A DNA stretch of 64,000 bases from DASZHJ01 sp035517495 (GTDB taxonomy: Bacteria > Pseudomonadota > Alphaproteobacteria > ATCC43930 > CGMCC-115725), in the NCBI GenBank assembly GCA_035517495.1, contig DATIYT010000071.1, positions 196,413 to 260,412 of the forward strand, read 5' to 3'. Shown here in pieces: positions 44,743 to 53,570 of the stretch; the first letter of the stretch is position 1; every line of letters begins with the position of its first letter. Below the pieces are notes generated by a model. That model was not told the DNA's origin. It ran no database searches and saw nothing but the letters and a program-made list of their open reading frames with translations. Made by a program: the position numbers and the translations under genes.

Positions 44743-45747
44743 ATGCCCTTCACGACGGTTAGCGCGATGAACTTGTCGAACAGCGCATTCGCACCGCTTC
44801 ACATCTCGACGGGGAATATTCCTGAGCGCGATCGAGTTGCTATCTGGCGTGAAGTCATTGGGCGCAAGATCGTGCGGGTCGACATCGAGCCACTGGAGGA
44901 CCACCCATTTCATGTCGATGCGAGTCTATTTGCGCTGCCGGGGCTTGGACTTATGTCCGCAGCCATGTCTGAGTTTCGCCTTGAAAGATCCCGCGAATTG
45001 GTTGCCGACGGCAATAACGAATTCCGTCTGGTCGTGAACATTTCAGGTGCTGAGACAGTTGTCCAAAATGGCAAGGAGGTAACGTTGGGCGTGGGCGACG
45101 CCGTCCTCGTGTCAATGGCGGAAACTGGGGGTATCGTGAGGTCTTCTCCAGGCCAGCGCGTTGGTTTCAATATTCCCTATAACACTCTCGCTCCCTTGAT
45201 CTCCGACGTCGAGGCAGCCCGGATGCGCCGGATCGGATGCGAAACTCCGGCTTTACGTCTGCTCATGAGTTACATCGGCGTGCTGCAAAATGAAGGGGCA
45301 GTTGCAACACCGGAGCTGCGGCGTCTTGTTGTTTCGCACATCAATGATCTCGTGGCACTTGCTGTCGGAGCCACGAGGGATGCGGAAGTCATCGCCCGGT
45401 GCTACGGACTTCGCGCCGCGCAGCTGCACGCGATAATGCGCGATATCACCGAGAACATCGGCCGCAGCGAACTTTCGATCGACGCCATCGCACGACGCCA
45501 CCAGCTCGGCACGCGTTATATTCAAAGGATGTTCGAGGCCGATGGAACGACCTTTTCTGAATTCGTCATGGGGCAACGGCTCTCGCGGGCACTCCGTATG
45601 TTGGCTGACCCGCGCTTGGCGGATCAACGGATCGCAGATATAGCCGAAGTCTGCGGATTCTCCGATCCGTCATATTTTGACCGGCGTTTCCGTCGGATCT
45701 ACGGCGTCACGCCGTCGGACATTCGGGCTAGGCGACAGAAAATGTGA
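44743..45747 (+). CDS. AraC-family transcriptional regulator
   Basis: A 334 aa regulator with an N-terminal AraC-binding-like (cupin-type) domain and a C-terminal double helix-turn-helix: SIDAIARRHQLGTRYIQRMFEADG and IADIAEVCGFSDPSYFDRRFRRIYGVTPSDIR. Its effector is unknown. It precedes the outer-membrane protein gene on the same strand and may control that cluster. Starts at 44743 or 44767 are possible; the latter overlaps the stop of a 12-codon open frame (44732-44770). Confidence 0.88.
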   Translation: MPFTTVSAMNLSNSAFAPLHISTGNIPERDRVAIWREVIGRKIVRVDIEPLEDHPFHVDASLFALPGLGLMSAAMSEFRLERSRELVADGNNEFRLVVNISGAETVVQNGKEVTLGVGDAVLVSMAETGGIVRSSPGQRVGFNIPYNTLAPLISDVEAARMRRIGCETPALRLLMSYIGVLQNEGAVATPELRRLVVSHINDLVALAVGATRDAEVIARCYGLRAAQLHAIMRDITENIGRSELSIDAIARRHQLGTRYIQRMFEADGTTFSEFVMGQRLSRALRMLADPRLADQRIADIAEVCGFSDPSYFDRRFRRIYGVTPSDIRARRQKM

Positions 45748-45901
45748 CTATTCGGGTACAGTACTGGCAATTGTCGGCTTCGTGCGAGCTGCTGTCGCAG
45801 GAGTCCTATCCCCCGCCTCCTGACCTAGCTAAAATCATGGCGTAATCGAAATTTGCCGATTTTAGCTTAGCGTTAGCAGTGGAGATTTGGCGGGCTTGGC
45901 G

Positions 45902-47131
45902 ATGAGCTCTCGGGGCGGTTGGTACTATTTAGCGCTCATAAGTTTGACTTATTCGATTTCTGCGAACCAATTCGCGAGCGCGGAAACCGAAAGCTGGAGC
46001 AATGTCTTTGACACCAGTGCACGTTATTACGCCTGGACGAATTCGACCGGTGGCAGCGGAAGCCAGATTTACGTGCCGTTTGCGGTGCAGACGACCGGTC
46101 GTCCCAACGACGACTGGAAACTCGAATTTCTGGTTCGCTCCGGCTACATCTGGTCGCGCCAATCATTAAACGGCGTCAGCGCCACCGGCTCGAGCGTTAC
46201 CGACACGACGCTCGGGACGACAGTGACGTATTACGGTTGGCAAGGCGTGCAACCGTTTGTCTCGCTCAACGTCAATGCGCCGACGGCTGGGGCTTCGAAC
46301 GGTAGCACATCGACGTCGCGGCCGGATTCCGATCTCGTGGCGACCCCGATTTTCGGCCAAGGCTGGAATATTGGGCCGAGCGGCGGCGCAAGCTTCGCGA
46401 TCAATCAATCGCTAGTCGCTACGGTGAGCTTTGGCTACACCTATCGGGGTCCGTTCGACGAAGGGCCGTCGCTGTCGCCATTGCCACCAGGTCAAGCGCC
46501 GGCCGCGGGTAGGCTCAAGCCCGGCGACGTTTCTACCGTCAACACCGGTCTCGGCTATAAGGGCGACCGGCTGGCCGCCCAGATTTCGGTTTCCTACTCG
46601 ACTGAGACGACGACTTATCACGGCGCCCTTCCGCTGTTCCAAGCCGGCGACCGCGTGATCGTGAGCGCGAAAGCGGGATATGCCTGGACTGACAACTGGT
46701 CATCGCGCATCGCGACTTCATACTCGCACTTCAACAGAAATAAGGTTGCGCAGGTCGGACTTCCAGATCTTGTGCGCGAGACGTTAAACTCCAACAGCGA
46801 CGTTTACAGTGTCTCGTTCGACACAAGTTACGCGCGCGCCAACTATTCGATCGGACCGGTCGTCAGCTATCTCTATCGCAACCACAATGGTTACGATCCG
46901 ACCAACTTGGCGTTCACCCCCGCCAAAACAAGCTGGTCGGCAGGCGTTTCTGGCCAGATCGCACCGACTAATACAACCAGCATCAGTGCTTCGGTAGCAC
47001 ATGTGTGGGTGAATGAGGGCGACAGTCCGGACAAAATAATTCCGGTCAACTTCTTGCTGGTTGGAAGTGGCATCCCGGCATCGTCCACCAACGCCTGGGT
47101 GGTTTCCATTGGCAGCAACATTCGTTTCTAG
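45902..47131 (+). CDS. Outer-membrane beta-barrel protein, function unknown
   Basis: A 409 aa exported protein: signal peptide (ending ANQFASA), then alternating amphipathic strands rich in Tyr, Ser, Thr, Gly and Trp, ending VVSIGSNIRF with a terminal Phe, the beta-barrel assembly signal. Many strands follow a pattern such as SVSYSTETTTYHG and SARYYAWTNSTG. No CXXCH. I use the ATG at 45902; a TTG five codons earlier has GGAG at poor spacing. It starts a same-strand cluster of secreted proteins up to 52525. Confidence 0.75.
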   Translation: MSSRGGWYYLALISLTYSISANQFASAETESWSNVFDTSARYYAWTNSTGGSGSQIYVPFAVQTTGRPNDDWKLEFLVRSGYIWSRQSLNGVSATGSSVTDTTLGTTVTYYGWQGVQPFVSLNVNAPTAGASNGSTSTSRPDSDLVATPIFGQGWNIGPSGGASFAINQSLVATVSFGYTYRGPFDEGPSLSPLPPGQAPAAGRLKPGDVSTVNTGLGYKGDRLAAQISVSYSTETTTYHGALPLFQAGDRVIVSAKAGYAWTDNWSSRIATSYSHFNRNKVAQVGLPDLVRETLNSNSDVYSVSFDTSYARANYSIGPVVSYLYRNHNGYDPTNLAFTPAKTSWSAGVSGQIAPTNTTSISASVAHVWVNEGDSPDKIIPVNFLLVGSGIPASSTNAWVVSIGSNIRF

Positions 47132-47182
47132 GATCGATCCGATGCGCGATGAGCAATCACTTACGGTAGAGGAGCGCAGGAT

Positions 47183-47491
47183 ATGCGGCTCAGTCTGAGT
47201 GTGCTCATCCTTGGACTGCTCGTCGCCGTAGCGGCTCCCGCGCAGGCGCAACGGCGCTGCCCGGAAGGCCGCACCTTTGCGGGCGACTGCGTCAAGCCCG
47301 AACTCGCACAAGTTATGCGTAAGTCGGCCATCGTCTATTCGCTGCCAAAATTCTCCTACACCGCACCGCCGATGCTGCCGAGTGAGGATAGCGTTTACGC
47401 CGTACCGCGCGATTACAATGAGGCGCGACAGCTGTTCTGCGTCGGTGCGCCTGCGGTGTTGCTGACGGGTCCGGGAGTAACGTGCCGATAG
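47183..47491 (+). CDS. Small secreted four-cysteine protein
   Basis: A 102 aa protein with a clear signal peptide (LSVLILGLLVAVAAPAQAQ) and four Cys in the mature part (RRCPEG, GDCVKP, LFCVGA, and the final TCR), an even number consistent with two disulfides. No known domain. ATG follows AGAGGAG. Second member of the secreted-protein cluster. Confidence 0.7.
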   Translation: MRLSLSVLILGLLVAVAAPAQAQRRCPEGRTFAGDCVKPELAQVMRKSAIVYSLPKFSYTAPPMLPSEDSVYAVPRDYNEARQLFCVGAPAVLLTGPGVTCR

Positions 47492-47516
47492 GAAGCTGAA
47501 TCACGGGAGGCGCGTG

Positions 47517-47975
47517 ATGTCAGAACCAAAAATACGCAAGGCGGTTTGGCTTTGCGGATTGTTTGCCGCTCAGATGCTTCCGCTAACGAGCTCCGCTCCG
47601 GCTGCCATTTCACCGCAGCCGGGTCTGTGGAGAATAACCAGCAGTATCGAACGGGCCGGCACCACAAAGCCAGGCCCCACACAAACGACCTGCCTGACTG
47701 CGGATCGAATCAAAACAATGCTGTCGACCTCGGCCAGACCGAACAATCAAGCGCGGACGTGCAAGGACACCGAAGTCAAGACAACAAAGGCCGGCGTGAC
47801 GAGACACGTTGAATGCCCCTCCGACTATACATTCGACACGGTGACAAATTACGTCGTCGATAGTCCGCAGCATTACCGCGGCTCAATCAAGATGACAATC
47901 GCCTACAAGAGCAACCCGGTCAGCTCGACCGTGACTTTGGTGGAAGGCCGTCGCATCGGCGAGTGCAAAAAATGA
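47517..47975 (+). CDS. Exported DUF3617-like protein
   Basis: A 152 aa protein with signal segment and the DUF3617 hallmark ISPQPGLWRITSSIER near the mature start, TTCLTADRI in the middle, and four mature-part Cys (TTC, RTC, VEC, GEC). Function of the family is unknown. ATG at 47517 follows GGGAGG by 6 bases (a GTG lies directly before). Its TGA overlaps the ATG of the next, very Cys-rich gene (ATGA). Confidence 0.78.
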   Translation: MSEPKIRKAVWLCGLFAAQMLPLTSSAPAAISPQPGLWRITSSIERAGTTKPGPTQTTCLTADRIKTMLSTSARPNNQARTCKDTEVKTTKAGVTRHVECPSDYTFDTVTNYVVDSPQHYRGSIKMTIAYKSNPVSSTVTLVEGRRIGECKK

Positions 47976-50900
47976 TCGCTGCAATGAAAAGGGTGCTGTT
48001 CGCCGCGGCGCTGATCTGGACGGTTGTGATTGCTTCGTTTGTTGCGGTTAAACCCGCATTGGCTGACGCCAGCGCCTGCATAAATCTCGTAGGCGACGCT
48101 ATCACCGCGCCAGGGGCGATTGCGGAAAACATTGCCGCACTTGCCGATCACCCCGAATGCACCGCACACGCCGAGGATCCGCTATTCCTCGCACTCACGG
48201 GAATGCTTGCAGTCCTCGACGCTGCGGGCGTGTTCCAAGACAACTACGACTCGTGCAATCAGGCGATCAATGGCGCGATCACGGCGGCGCTTGTTCAGTT
48301 GCTTGCCGCCGCCATCAACGATTCATCAAGCCCTCTGAATTTCTTTCTTGAGGAGATTCAGCAGGCGTCGGGACTAGATCTCGTGGGACTGCTCAACGAC
48401 TATGCCAATCAGATCAAGAACGATCCCACCGTTGCGCAAGCTGTCCATGACGCATTGGCGGAGATTCCGGGACTCGATGTGTTCTTCGGCTACCTCGATT
48501 GCGCCTGCCGCGTTGCGACAGTCGGCGTCATTACGGCGGCGAAAGAAGCCATCACCGACGGGGGTAATTGCTTATCGTTTCTTGGCGATTGCGTAAGCGG
48601 CAAAGAGGACCCGCTCTCTTGCGCCGGCGATCTGTTGGCGAGCGGTCTCGACGCGGTTGAAAATCTCGTCGGCGACGTGGCGGGCGATATAGCAGATGTG
48701 GCCAAGGATATTTACTGCTTGTTCGGCGGCTGCGACAGCAAACCGCCAGACCAATGGGTCGACTGCACCAACGTTAAGTCCCCACTGGGCGGGTCTTCAG
48801 GAGGTTCCTTTACTCAGATCGATCCAAATACTTGGGTCGTGAAAGGGGGCGGCAACAGCGCCGATGTGTATTGCAGCTGCAACGCAAGCGTTCAGCACAT
48901 GACGCAAGTTACGGTCACCGTTTCCGGTAGCAGCGGCTCGTACAACGTCTACAACAATGGCGCGCTTATCGGCACTGGAACGACCAACGATAAATTGCCG
49001 ATAAACATCAGCCATCCGGCGCTGCAATGCGTGTGCAATGACCCGCAGAAAATCGCTCATGGCGACGGCAGTTGCAGTTGCCCGCTTGGCACGGCTTTGA
49101 TGGTGGACGGAACCTCGGTCGATTTCAGCAACGACGACTGGCTCAATCTCAGCTGCGGCGTATGCCCGCTCTCAGGTACGATCTTCCAACTCGTGGGCGG
49201 GAACGTTTGCCTCCAGTGCCCCAGCAACCAAGTTGTGGGAGGGACCAGCAACAGCGACGGCGGATTTGCCAGCCTGTTTTGCCGGGACTGCGGCGCGAGA
49301 CAGGTTCCTACCGGCGATCACCGGACATGTCGCTATTGCAATGATGGCGAAATAGTCTCCCCCGATGGATTGCAATGCGTTGATTGTCTTGCGTCAATCA
49401 TTGGAGTCCTTTTTGGACTCGGCAACGCACCGATGGTCTTGAGTGATGACGGAAAGCAATGCATCAGCGCCATCTGTCCCAACAACCAGCGACTGATCAG
49501 CGTAAGTCACGCCGGCTATACTGGCTTCCACTGCGGTTGCGACGGGGGCAGCATCTTAGATCAGAACGGCATGTGTGTGATGTCGGCATGTTGTCCTGAT
49601 TGGGCCCCGCTGAATACGAAAACGAATATGTGCGAGAATACAGTCGATTGCGGCCCTGGCCAAAAGCCCATTCTCCTCAACAAGGAAAATCACACATGGG
49701 GGTGCGGTAACTGCGACAATGCGAATTCGTGCGTGGTCGACCAAGCATGTATACCGTGCCCGAACGGAACCCACGTCAACCAGCAAAACAACTGTGTTCC
49801 AGACAATCCCGACCAGAACTGTGTAGCCAACTCACAACCGAAACTTAGCATTTCTGGCACGAATTCGGCCTGCAACGGCGGCGCGTGCCTCGTCTTCCAG
49901 AAGTCCTGTGAGCCCTGTGTGGGCGACGAGCAATCCAAGGGTGGCAACGACACCTGCCACCTCGACTGCGGTTCAGGCGAGACAGCATCGGATCACACCT
50001 GTAAGTCGGTTTGCGATTACGGATCTGTGTTCGTATCGGTTGATGCCACTGTTCCCATTGGCGGCCATTTGGTGTCAGAGAAAATCACGGCTTGTGTTCC
50101 GTGCACCGGTGATACCTATGCGGACTATGGGCCCGACCACCGCGGCGGAAAGTGCCTGCCATGTTGGGCCGGAAGCGGGCCCAACAAGGATCACACCACG
50201 TGCCTCACACCCCAACAGCCGCAGATCAACTGCGGCATGCTTGGCGCCGACTTTGTCCGAAATCCAAATTGGAAGCCGGGGCAGCCAGGCCAGTGTATCT
50301 TGCAATGCGGAACCGGGCGGCAGCCGAATGCCGACGGCACGGCTTGCGTCTCGTCGTGTCTTGTGACGGCGAGTTTGCTCGATCCGCGTTCAGGGACAAC
50401 CAACCAGGTGTGCTTGACGAATACATTCAATGGCGTTGCCGGGAGCAATCAGACACCGTGCAACGGCAGGCTTGAGAAATTCAGAACCGCAGACGGAATC
50501 GTCACCGCGTGTCTGCCATCCACGTTTGGCGCAGCGCTTCCGGCGGGTGGCGGGATCCGCTGCAGTGGAGAATTCTATTCGCTCGATCGTCTTGGTGGGC
50601 AAAGGATTCAACTGTGCCTTAAGGCTGTTACACAGCCGGTCGGTACGGCCGCTCTGGTGGAGCCAGAGGACTGCAGCGGCGGCTTGGAATCGTATTCGAA
50701 TGCCTCCGGATTCAAACTTTCGTTTTGTCACTCAATTCCGAGGGCTGACCGCTACAAGGCACTTGGTATCCAGCCGGCAAATTTGATTCTTCAGACACCC
50801 CCGACCACGTCCAAGCCAAAGACCGCACAGGAATGCGCGACCCTCGGCGCTGCCTTCATCCGTGACCCTCGTGATGCCTCCAGATGCACCCCTTGCGGGA

Positions 50901-51145
50901 GAGGTCTGGTGCCAAATGCAGCAAGGACAAGCTGCGTAGCCATGAGCACTCCCCCGCCGAGACGGAATGCCACCGTGCAGTGCCCGCCACGAACGCGTCC
51001 AAATGCGAGCGGCACGGGCTGCGTGCCGGAGCTCGACCTCGGCGATCAGATCAATCCGGGAAGCTCGATTCGCGTCCCCGGCGGCGGTCTCAGGCCTGCC
51101 CCGGGCCCGACCATTACGCCATCCATCCGTGACGGCAAGCCTTAA
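47972..51145 (+). CDS. Large cysteine-rich secreted protein, function unknown
   Basis: A 1057 aa protein with a signal peptide (KRVLFAAALIWTVVIASF to PALADA). By hand count it has about 74 cysteines. Residues 30-260 are helical and poorer in Cys (11); residues 285-860 are dense with paired Cys, including at least eleven CxxC motifs without a following His (CGVC, CLQC, CRDC, CRYC, CVDC, CGNC, CIPC, CEPC, CVPC, CLPC, CTPC), so it is not a cytochrome. The repeats recall eukaryotic GCC2/GCC3 or growth-factor-receptor Cys-rich modules: each unit reads like CxxC-G-x-x-x-DG-x-x-C. The C terminus is Pro/Gly-rich. ATG overlaps the upstream stop and TAATG joins it to the next gene. Confidence 0.85.
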   Translation: MIAAMKRVLFAAALIWTVVIASFVAVKPALADASACINLVGDAITAPGAIAENIAALADHPECTAHAEDPLFLALTGMLAVLDAAGVFQDNYDSCNQAINGAITAALVQLLAAAINDSSSPLNFFLEEIQQASGLDLVGLLNDYANQIKNDPTVAQAVHDALAEIPGLDVFFGYLDCACRVATVGVITAAKEAITDGGNCLSFLGDCVSGKEDPLSCAGDLLASGLDAVENLVGDVAGDIADVAKDIYCLFGGCDSKPPDQWVDCTNVKSPLGGSSGGSFTQIDPNTWVVKGGGNSADVYCSCNASVQHMTQVTVTVSGSSGSYNVYNNGALIGTGTTNDKLPINISHPALQCVCNDPQKIAHGDGSCSCPLGTALMVDGTSVDFSNDDWLNLSCGVCPLSGTIFQLVGGNVCLQCPSNQVVGGTSNSDGGFASLFCRDCGARQVPTGDHRTCRYCNDGEIVSPDGLQCVDCLASIIGVLFGLGNAPMVLSDDGKQCISAICPNNQRLISVSHAGYTGFHCGCDGGSILDQNGMCVMSACCPDWAPLNTKTNMCENTVDCGPGQKPILLNKENHTWGCGNCDNANSCVVDQACIPCPNGTHVNQQNNCVPDNPDQNCVANSQPKLSISGTNSACNGGACLVFQKSCEPCVGDEQSKGGNDTCHLDCGSGETASDHTCKSVCDYGSVFVSVDATVPIGGHLVSEKITACVPCTGDTYADYGPDHRGGKCLPCWAGSGPNKDHTTCLTPQQPQINCGMLGADFVRNPNWKPGQPGQCILQCGTGRQPNADGTACVSSCLVTASLLDPRSGTTNQVCLTNTFNGVAGSNQTPCNGRLEKFRTADGIVTACLPSTFGAALPAGGGIRCSGEFYSLDRLGGQRIQLCLKAVTQPVGTAALVEPEDCSGGLESYSNASGFKLSFCHSIPRADRYKALGIQPANLILQTPPTTSKPKTAQECATLGAAFIRDPRDASRCTPCGRGLVPNAARTSCVAMSTPPPRRNATVQCPPRTRPNASGTGCVPELDLGDQINPGSSIRVPGGGLRPAPGPTITPSIRDGKP

Positions 51146-51558
51146 TGGGTGGTTCGATGCAATTGCTGGATCGTTCTAAAGCTTTGGTCGTGGCGGCAGC
51201 GTGGAGCGCAATAGGTCTGCTCGCCGGACTGGGAGTGGAGGTTTCCTCCGCCATGGGCCAGAGCAGCTCAGGAGTGCCGACCGAGAAAGACATAAAATCG
51301 CAACCCGGTCAGACTTTCATGGTCGGTCGTGATGGAAAGGTATACCGCATCGGCGACGCCTGCATTCGCAAGAGCGACCAAAAGCCGGGGGTGGTGAAAC
51401 GCGACGCTTGCGCGCGCTGGTATTGTAGCTTGCCTGATGCGCAAGACATTATCGAGCTTCGTCCAAACATTGCGGCTGAAATGAACTGCGTCTGGCGACT
51501 CTATGGCACACATTGCCGATGCGGCCCACGAGATGCTGCAGATAAGAAATCGCCGTGA
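51145..51558 (+). CDS. Small secreted six-cysteine protein
   Basis: A 137 aa protein with an N-terminal hydrophobic segment (ALVVAAAWSAIGLLAGLGV), a middle KSQPGQTFMVGRDGKVYRIGD and six Cys clustered as DAC, DAC, YC, NC and HCRC. The start ATG overlaps the TAA of the 1057-aa gene (TAATG), so the two are translated together and their products may interact. No known family recognised. Confidence 0.72.
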   Translation: MGGSMQLLDRSKALVVAAAWSAIGLLAGLGVEVSSAMGQSSSGVPTEKDIKSQPGQTFMVGRDGKVYRIGDACIRKSDQKPGVVKRDACARWYCSLPDAQDIIELRPNIAAEMNCVWRLYGTHCRCGPRDAADKKSP

Positions 51559-51610
51559 TCGCCGCTAGCAATCCTATGAAAGCATCGAATATCAAACCGA
51601 GGAGCTCGAA

Positions 51611-52525
51611 ATGCGTATAAGCCCAACGACGGTTGCTGCTGCGGCAGCATCGAGCCTTGTGACGCTTTGCGTGACGATCACGGTTATCGCGGTTGCCACC
51701 GATGCGTTCCGCAGGCCGGAGCTGTCACGCGCGCAGCGCACCGAAATCGCAGAGCTCGTCAAGGAACAGCTGCGCGGCCATGATGAATCAGTGGACAAAA
51801 AATCGCAGCCACAAGGTCTATCCGACGCGCAACGCACCGAAGTTGTGCGTGTCATCAAAGAACATTTCCGGGAACACCCCGAGACAATGCAGGAAATCAT
51901 CGCCGAGTTGATCAAGCGTCGCGCTTCTGCGACCGCGGCGAATGCACCCGCTCCGGCCAATGCAGATAAGTCTGAGATTATCAAGACAAATGCCCAGGCG
52001 TTATTCAATTCGCCCCATCAGGTCACCCTGGGTAACCCTGATGGCAATGTAACCTTGGTCGAATTCTTCGATTACAACTGCGGTTTCTGCAAACGTGCGC
52101 TCGCCGACACGCTGACACTGATGAAGGATGACCCCAATCTGAAGATCGTACTCAAGGAATTTCCAATTCTCGGACCCGGTTCAGCCGAGGCGGCACGTGT
52201 CGCCGTCGCCGTTCGTATCCAAGACACGACCGGCCAGAAATATCTGGCATTCCATCAAAAGTTGTTGAGCGAGCCGGGTCCAGCCAACAAGGATACCGCT
52301 CTTGCGGCGGCACGAAGTGCCGGCGTCGATATGGATCGTCTGCAAAACGATATGACAGGTGAGGAGGTTACGCAGACCCTTGCGGAAAGCGTCAAGCTTG
52401 CTCAAGCGCTCGGAATAAACGGGACGCCCGGATATGTGGTCGGCGATACCATTGTTCCTGGAGCCGTCGGTGCGGCCGCGTTAAAGGCGAGAATCCAGCT
52501 CACGCGCGAACGTCCTGGCAAGTAA
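51611..52525 (+). CDS. DsbA/Com1-like thiol-disulfide oxidoreductase
   Basis: A 304 aa exported or membrane-anchored protein (N-terminal hydrophobic segment SSLVTLCVTITVIAVAT). Two tandem helical repeats, LSRAQRTEIAELVKEQLRGH and LSDAQRTEVVRVIKEHFREH, precede a thioredoxin-like domain with active site CGFC (Cys157-Cys160, in DYNCGFCKRA) and cis-Pro in GINGTPGYVVGD. This resembles Com1/ScsC-type proteins, whose N-terminal helices allow oligomerisation and isomerase activity. ATG follows GAGGAG. Its place right after the Cys-rich genes suggests that it oxidises or shuffles their disulfides. Confidence 0.88.
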   Translation: MRISPTTVAAAAASSLVTLCVTITVIAVATDAFRRPELSRAQRTEIAELVKEQLRGHDESVDKKSQPQGLSDAQRTEVVRVIKEHFREHPETMQEIIAELIKRRASATAANAPAPANADKSEIIKTNAQALFNSPHQVTLGNPDGNVTLVEFFDYNCGFCKRALADTLTLMKDDPNLKIVLKEFPILGPGSAEAARVAVAVRIQDTTGQKYLAFHQKLLSEPGPANKDTALAAARSAGVDMDRLQNDMTGEEVTQTLAESVKLAQALGINGTPGYVVGDTIVPGAVGAAALKARIQLTRERPGK

Positions 52526-52910
52526 TGCAGCGAGCCCCGCTCCGCGGAGTAAGGCAGAACATCACCATTGAAGGCCCTCGTCGTTCGATGTCGCCTATGG
52601 GTCATTAGCGACCGATTCCAGCCCTCCCTGGCACGTCCGCTATACCCCCATTAGCGGCCGGAAAAGCAGACATGGCGCCGGACGCGGACCCAGCTTCGCG
52701 ACTTCCGCTATTTTGGACGCAATCGGGTGAATAACGGACATGGCACCGAAAGCAAAATCGGTCGCTAATGACCCTGAACGTCCATTCGTTGGCGGTAATT
52801 TCCGCATCGCAAGTACGTCAGTCGCGGCTTGCGTCTTGATCGTTGCAGACGTCCGCGCAAGAACCATTGGGGGAAAGCGCACCGGACATAAACAGCCACC
52901 ATAATGGAAC
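52526..52910. repeat. Intergenic repeat-bearing region with long inverted repeat
   Basis: No gene is seen in these 385 bases. A 19-bp perfect inverted repeat, GGGTCATTAGCGACCGATT (52599-52617) and its complement (52756-52774), flanks a segment with GTCCGCTAT and ATTTTGGACGCAATCGGG motifs. A diverged copy of the ATTTTGGACGC[A/G]AT segment occurs near 62618, so this is a small dispersed repeat family. Confidence 0.6.
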
Positions 52911-53327
52911 TTAATTATTTTTGGCGCCCTCTCGAATCCATGCGCGTATTGAATCGCGGTCACAAGTCGAGAGCTTCTTTTTGCCATGTGGCATGCGCAG
53001 TTCAGGCGCGACGCGCCAGTCAAGCAGCAACATCAGATTGCTTGATTCTGGATCTCCCGGAATGACCATGCGTCCAAATTTGGTACCCTTCATCACGCCT
53101 TCATAGGTGGTCAAATCCAAGCCGCTTTTCTCAGTGCCAATGCCGCCTGGCTGGTGGCAACTTCCACAACGCCATTTAAATAGCGGCAAAATATCTTCGG
53201 CAAAACTGACCGTAGGTGCGGCTGGGGCTGCGCACAACTGGCTGGACGACATGACGATCTCTCCACCGATGACCGCCGTCACGGCGACTACCGAAGCGGC
53301 CGCGAGTAACACTGTTCGTCTTTTCAT
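52911..53327 (-). CDS. Small monoheme c-type cytochrome
   Basis: A 138 aa periplasmic protein with a signal peptide and one CGSCH site (Cys54-His58) in FAEDILPLFKWRCGSCH; likely axial Met in ELRMPHGKKKLS. The FAEDILPLF...CGSCH...GMVIPGDPESS...MP layout is that of short cytochromes of the planctomycete-type PSCyt1 group. The ATG at 53327 follows GGAG; a start 14 codons earlier lacks support. An FNR/FixK-type box lies 76-89 bases upstream. It is downstream of the MtrB/PioB gene on the same strand. Confidence 0.85.
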   Translation of the reverse strand: MKRRTVLLAAASVVAVTAVIGGEIVMSSSQLCAAPAAPTVSFAEDILPLFKWRCGSCHQPGGIGTEKSGLDLTTYEGVMKGTKFGRMVIPGDPESSNLMLLLDWRVAPELRMPHGKKKLSTCDRDSIRAWIREGAKNN

Positions 53328-53402
53328 GCTAGGCTCCTGCGATTTCCAACCTATTTTGAAATATAGCATATTTTGCGTAAATCAATGCCGAGGGTAATGG
53401 CA

Positions 53403-53416
53403 TTGACTCACATCAA
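53403..53416 (-). promoter_or_regulatory. FNR/FixK-type box upstream of the monoheme cytochrome gene
   Basis: TTGACTCACATCAA fits TTGAY-N4-RTCAA exactly. It is 76 bases before the ATG at 53327. Overlapping it is an 8-bp inverted repeat TCAATGCC/GGCATTGA (53382-53406). FNR/FixK proteins control low-oxygen genes in this bacterial group. Confidence 0.6.
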
Positions 53417-53570
53417 TAAAATAATCGGCGAACGGGCATATCACGCGCTGCCTGATTGAAATTGGGCTGAATTACCTTGCCGACAGTCCTGCTACATGGA
53501 AGCCCTTGTTCCGAAAACGAAGGAGCGACCCGATGTTCGCTCCCAGGTCGCAGAACAACTTGCGCTGCGG

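Noticed and set aside
47972..51145. Possible multiheme cytochrome because of very many CxxC motifs
   Set aside because: None of the CxxC motifs is followed by His, so covalent heme attachment is not expected.
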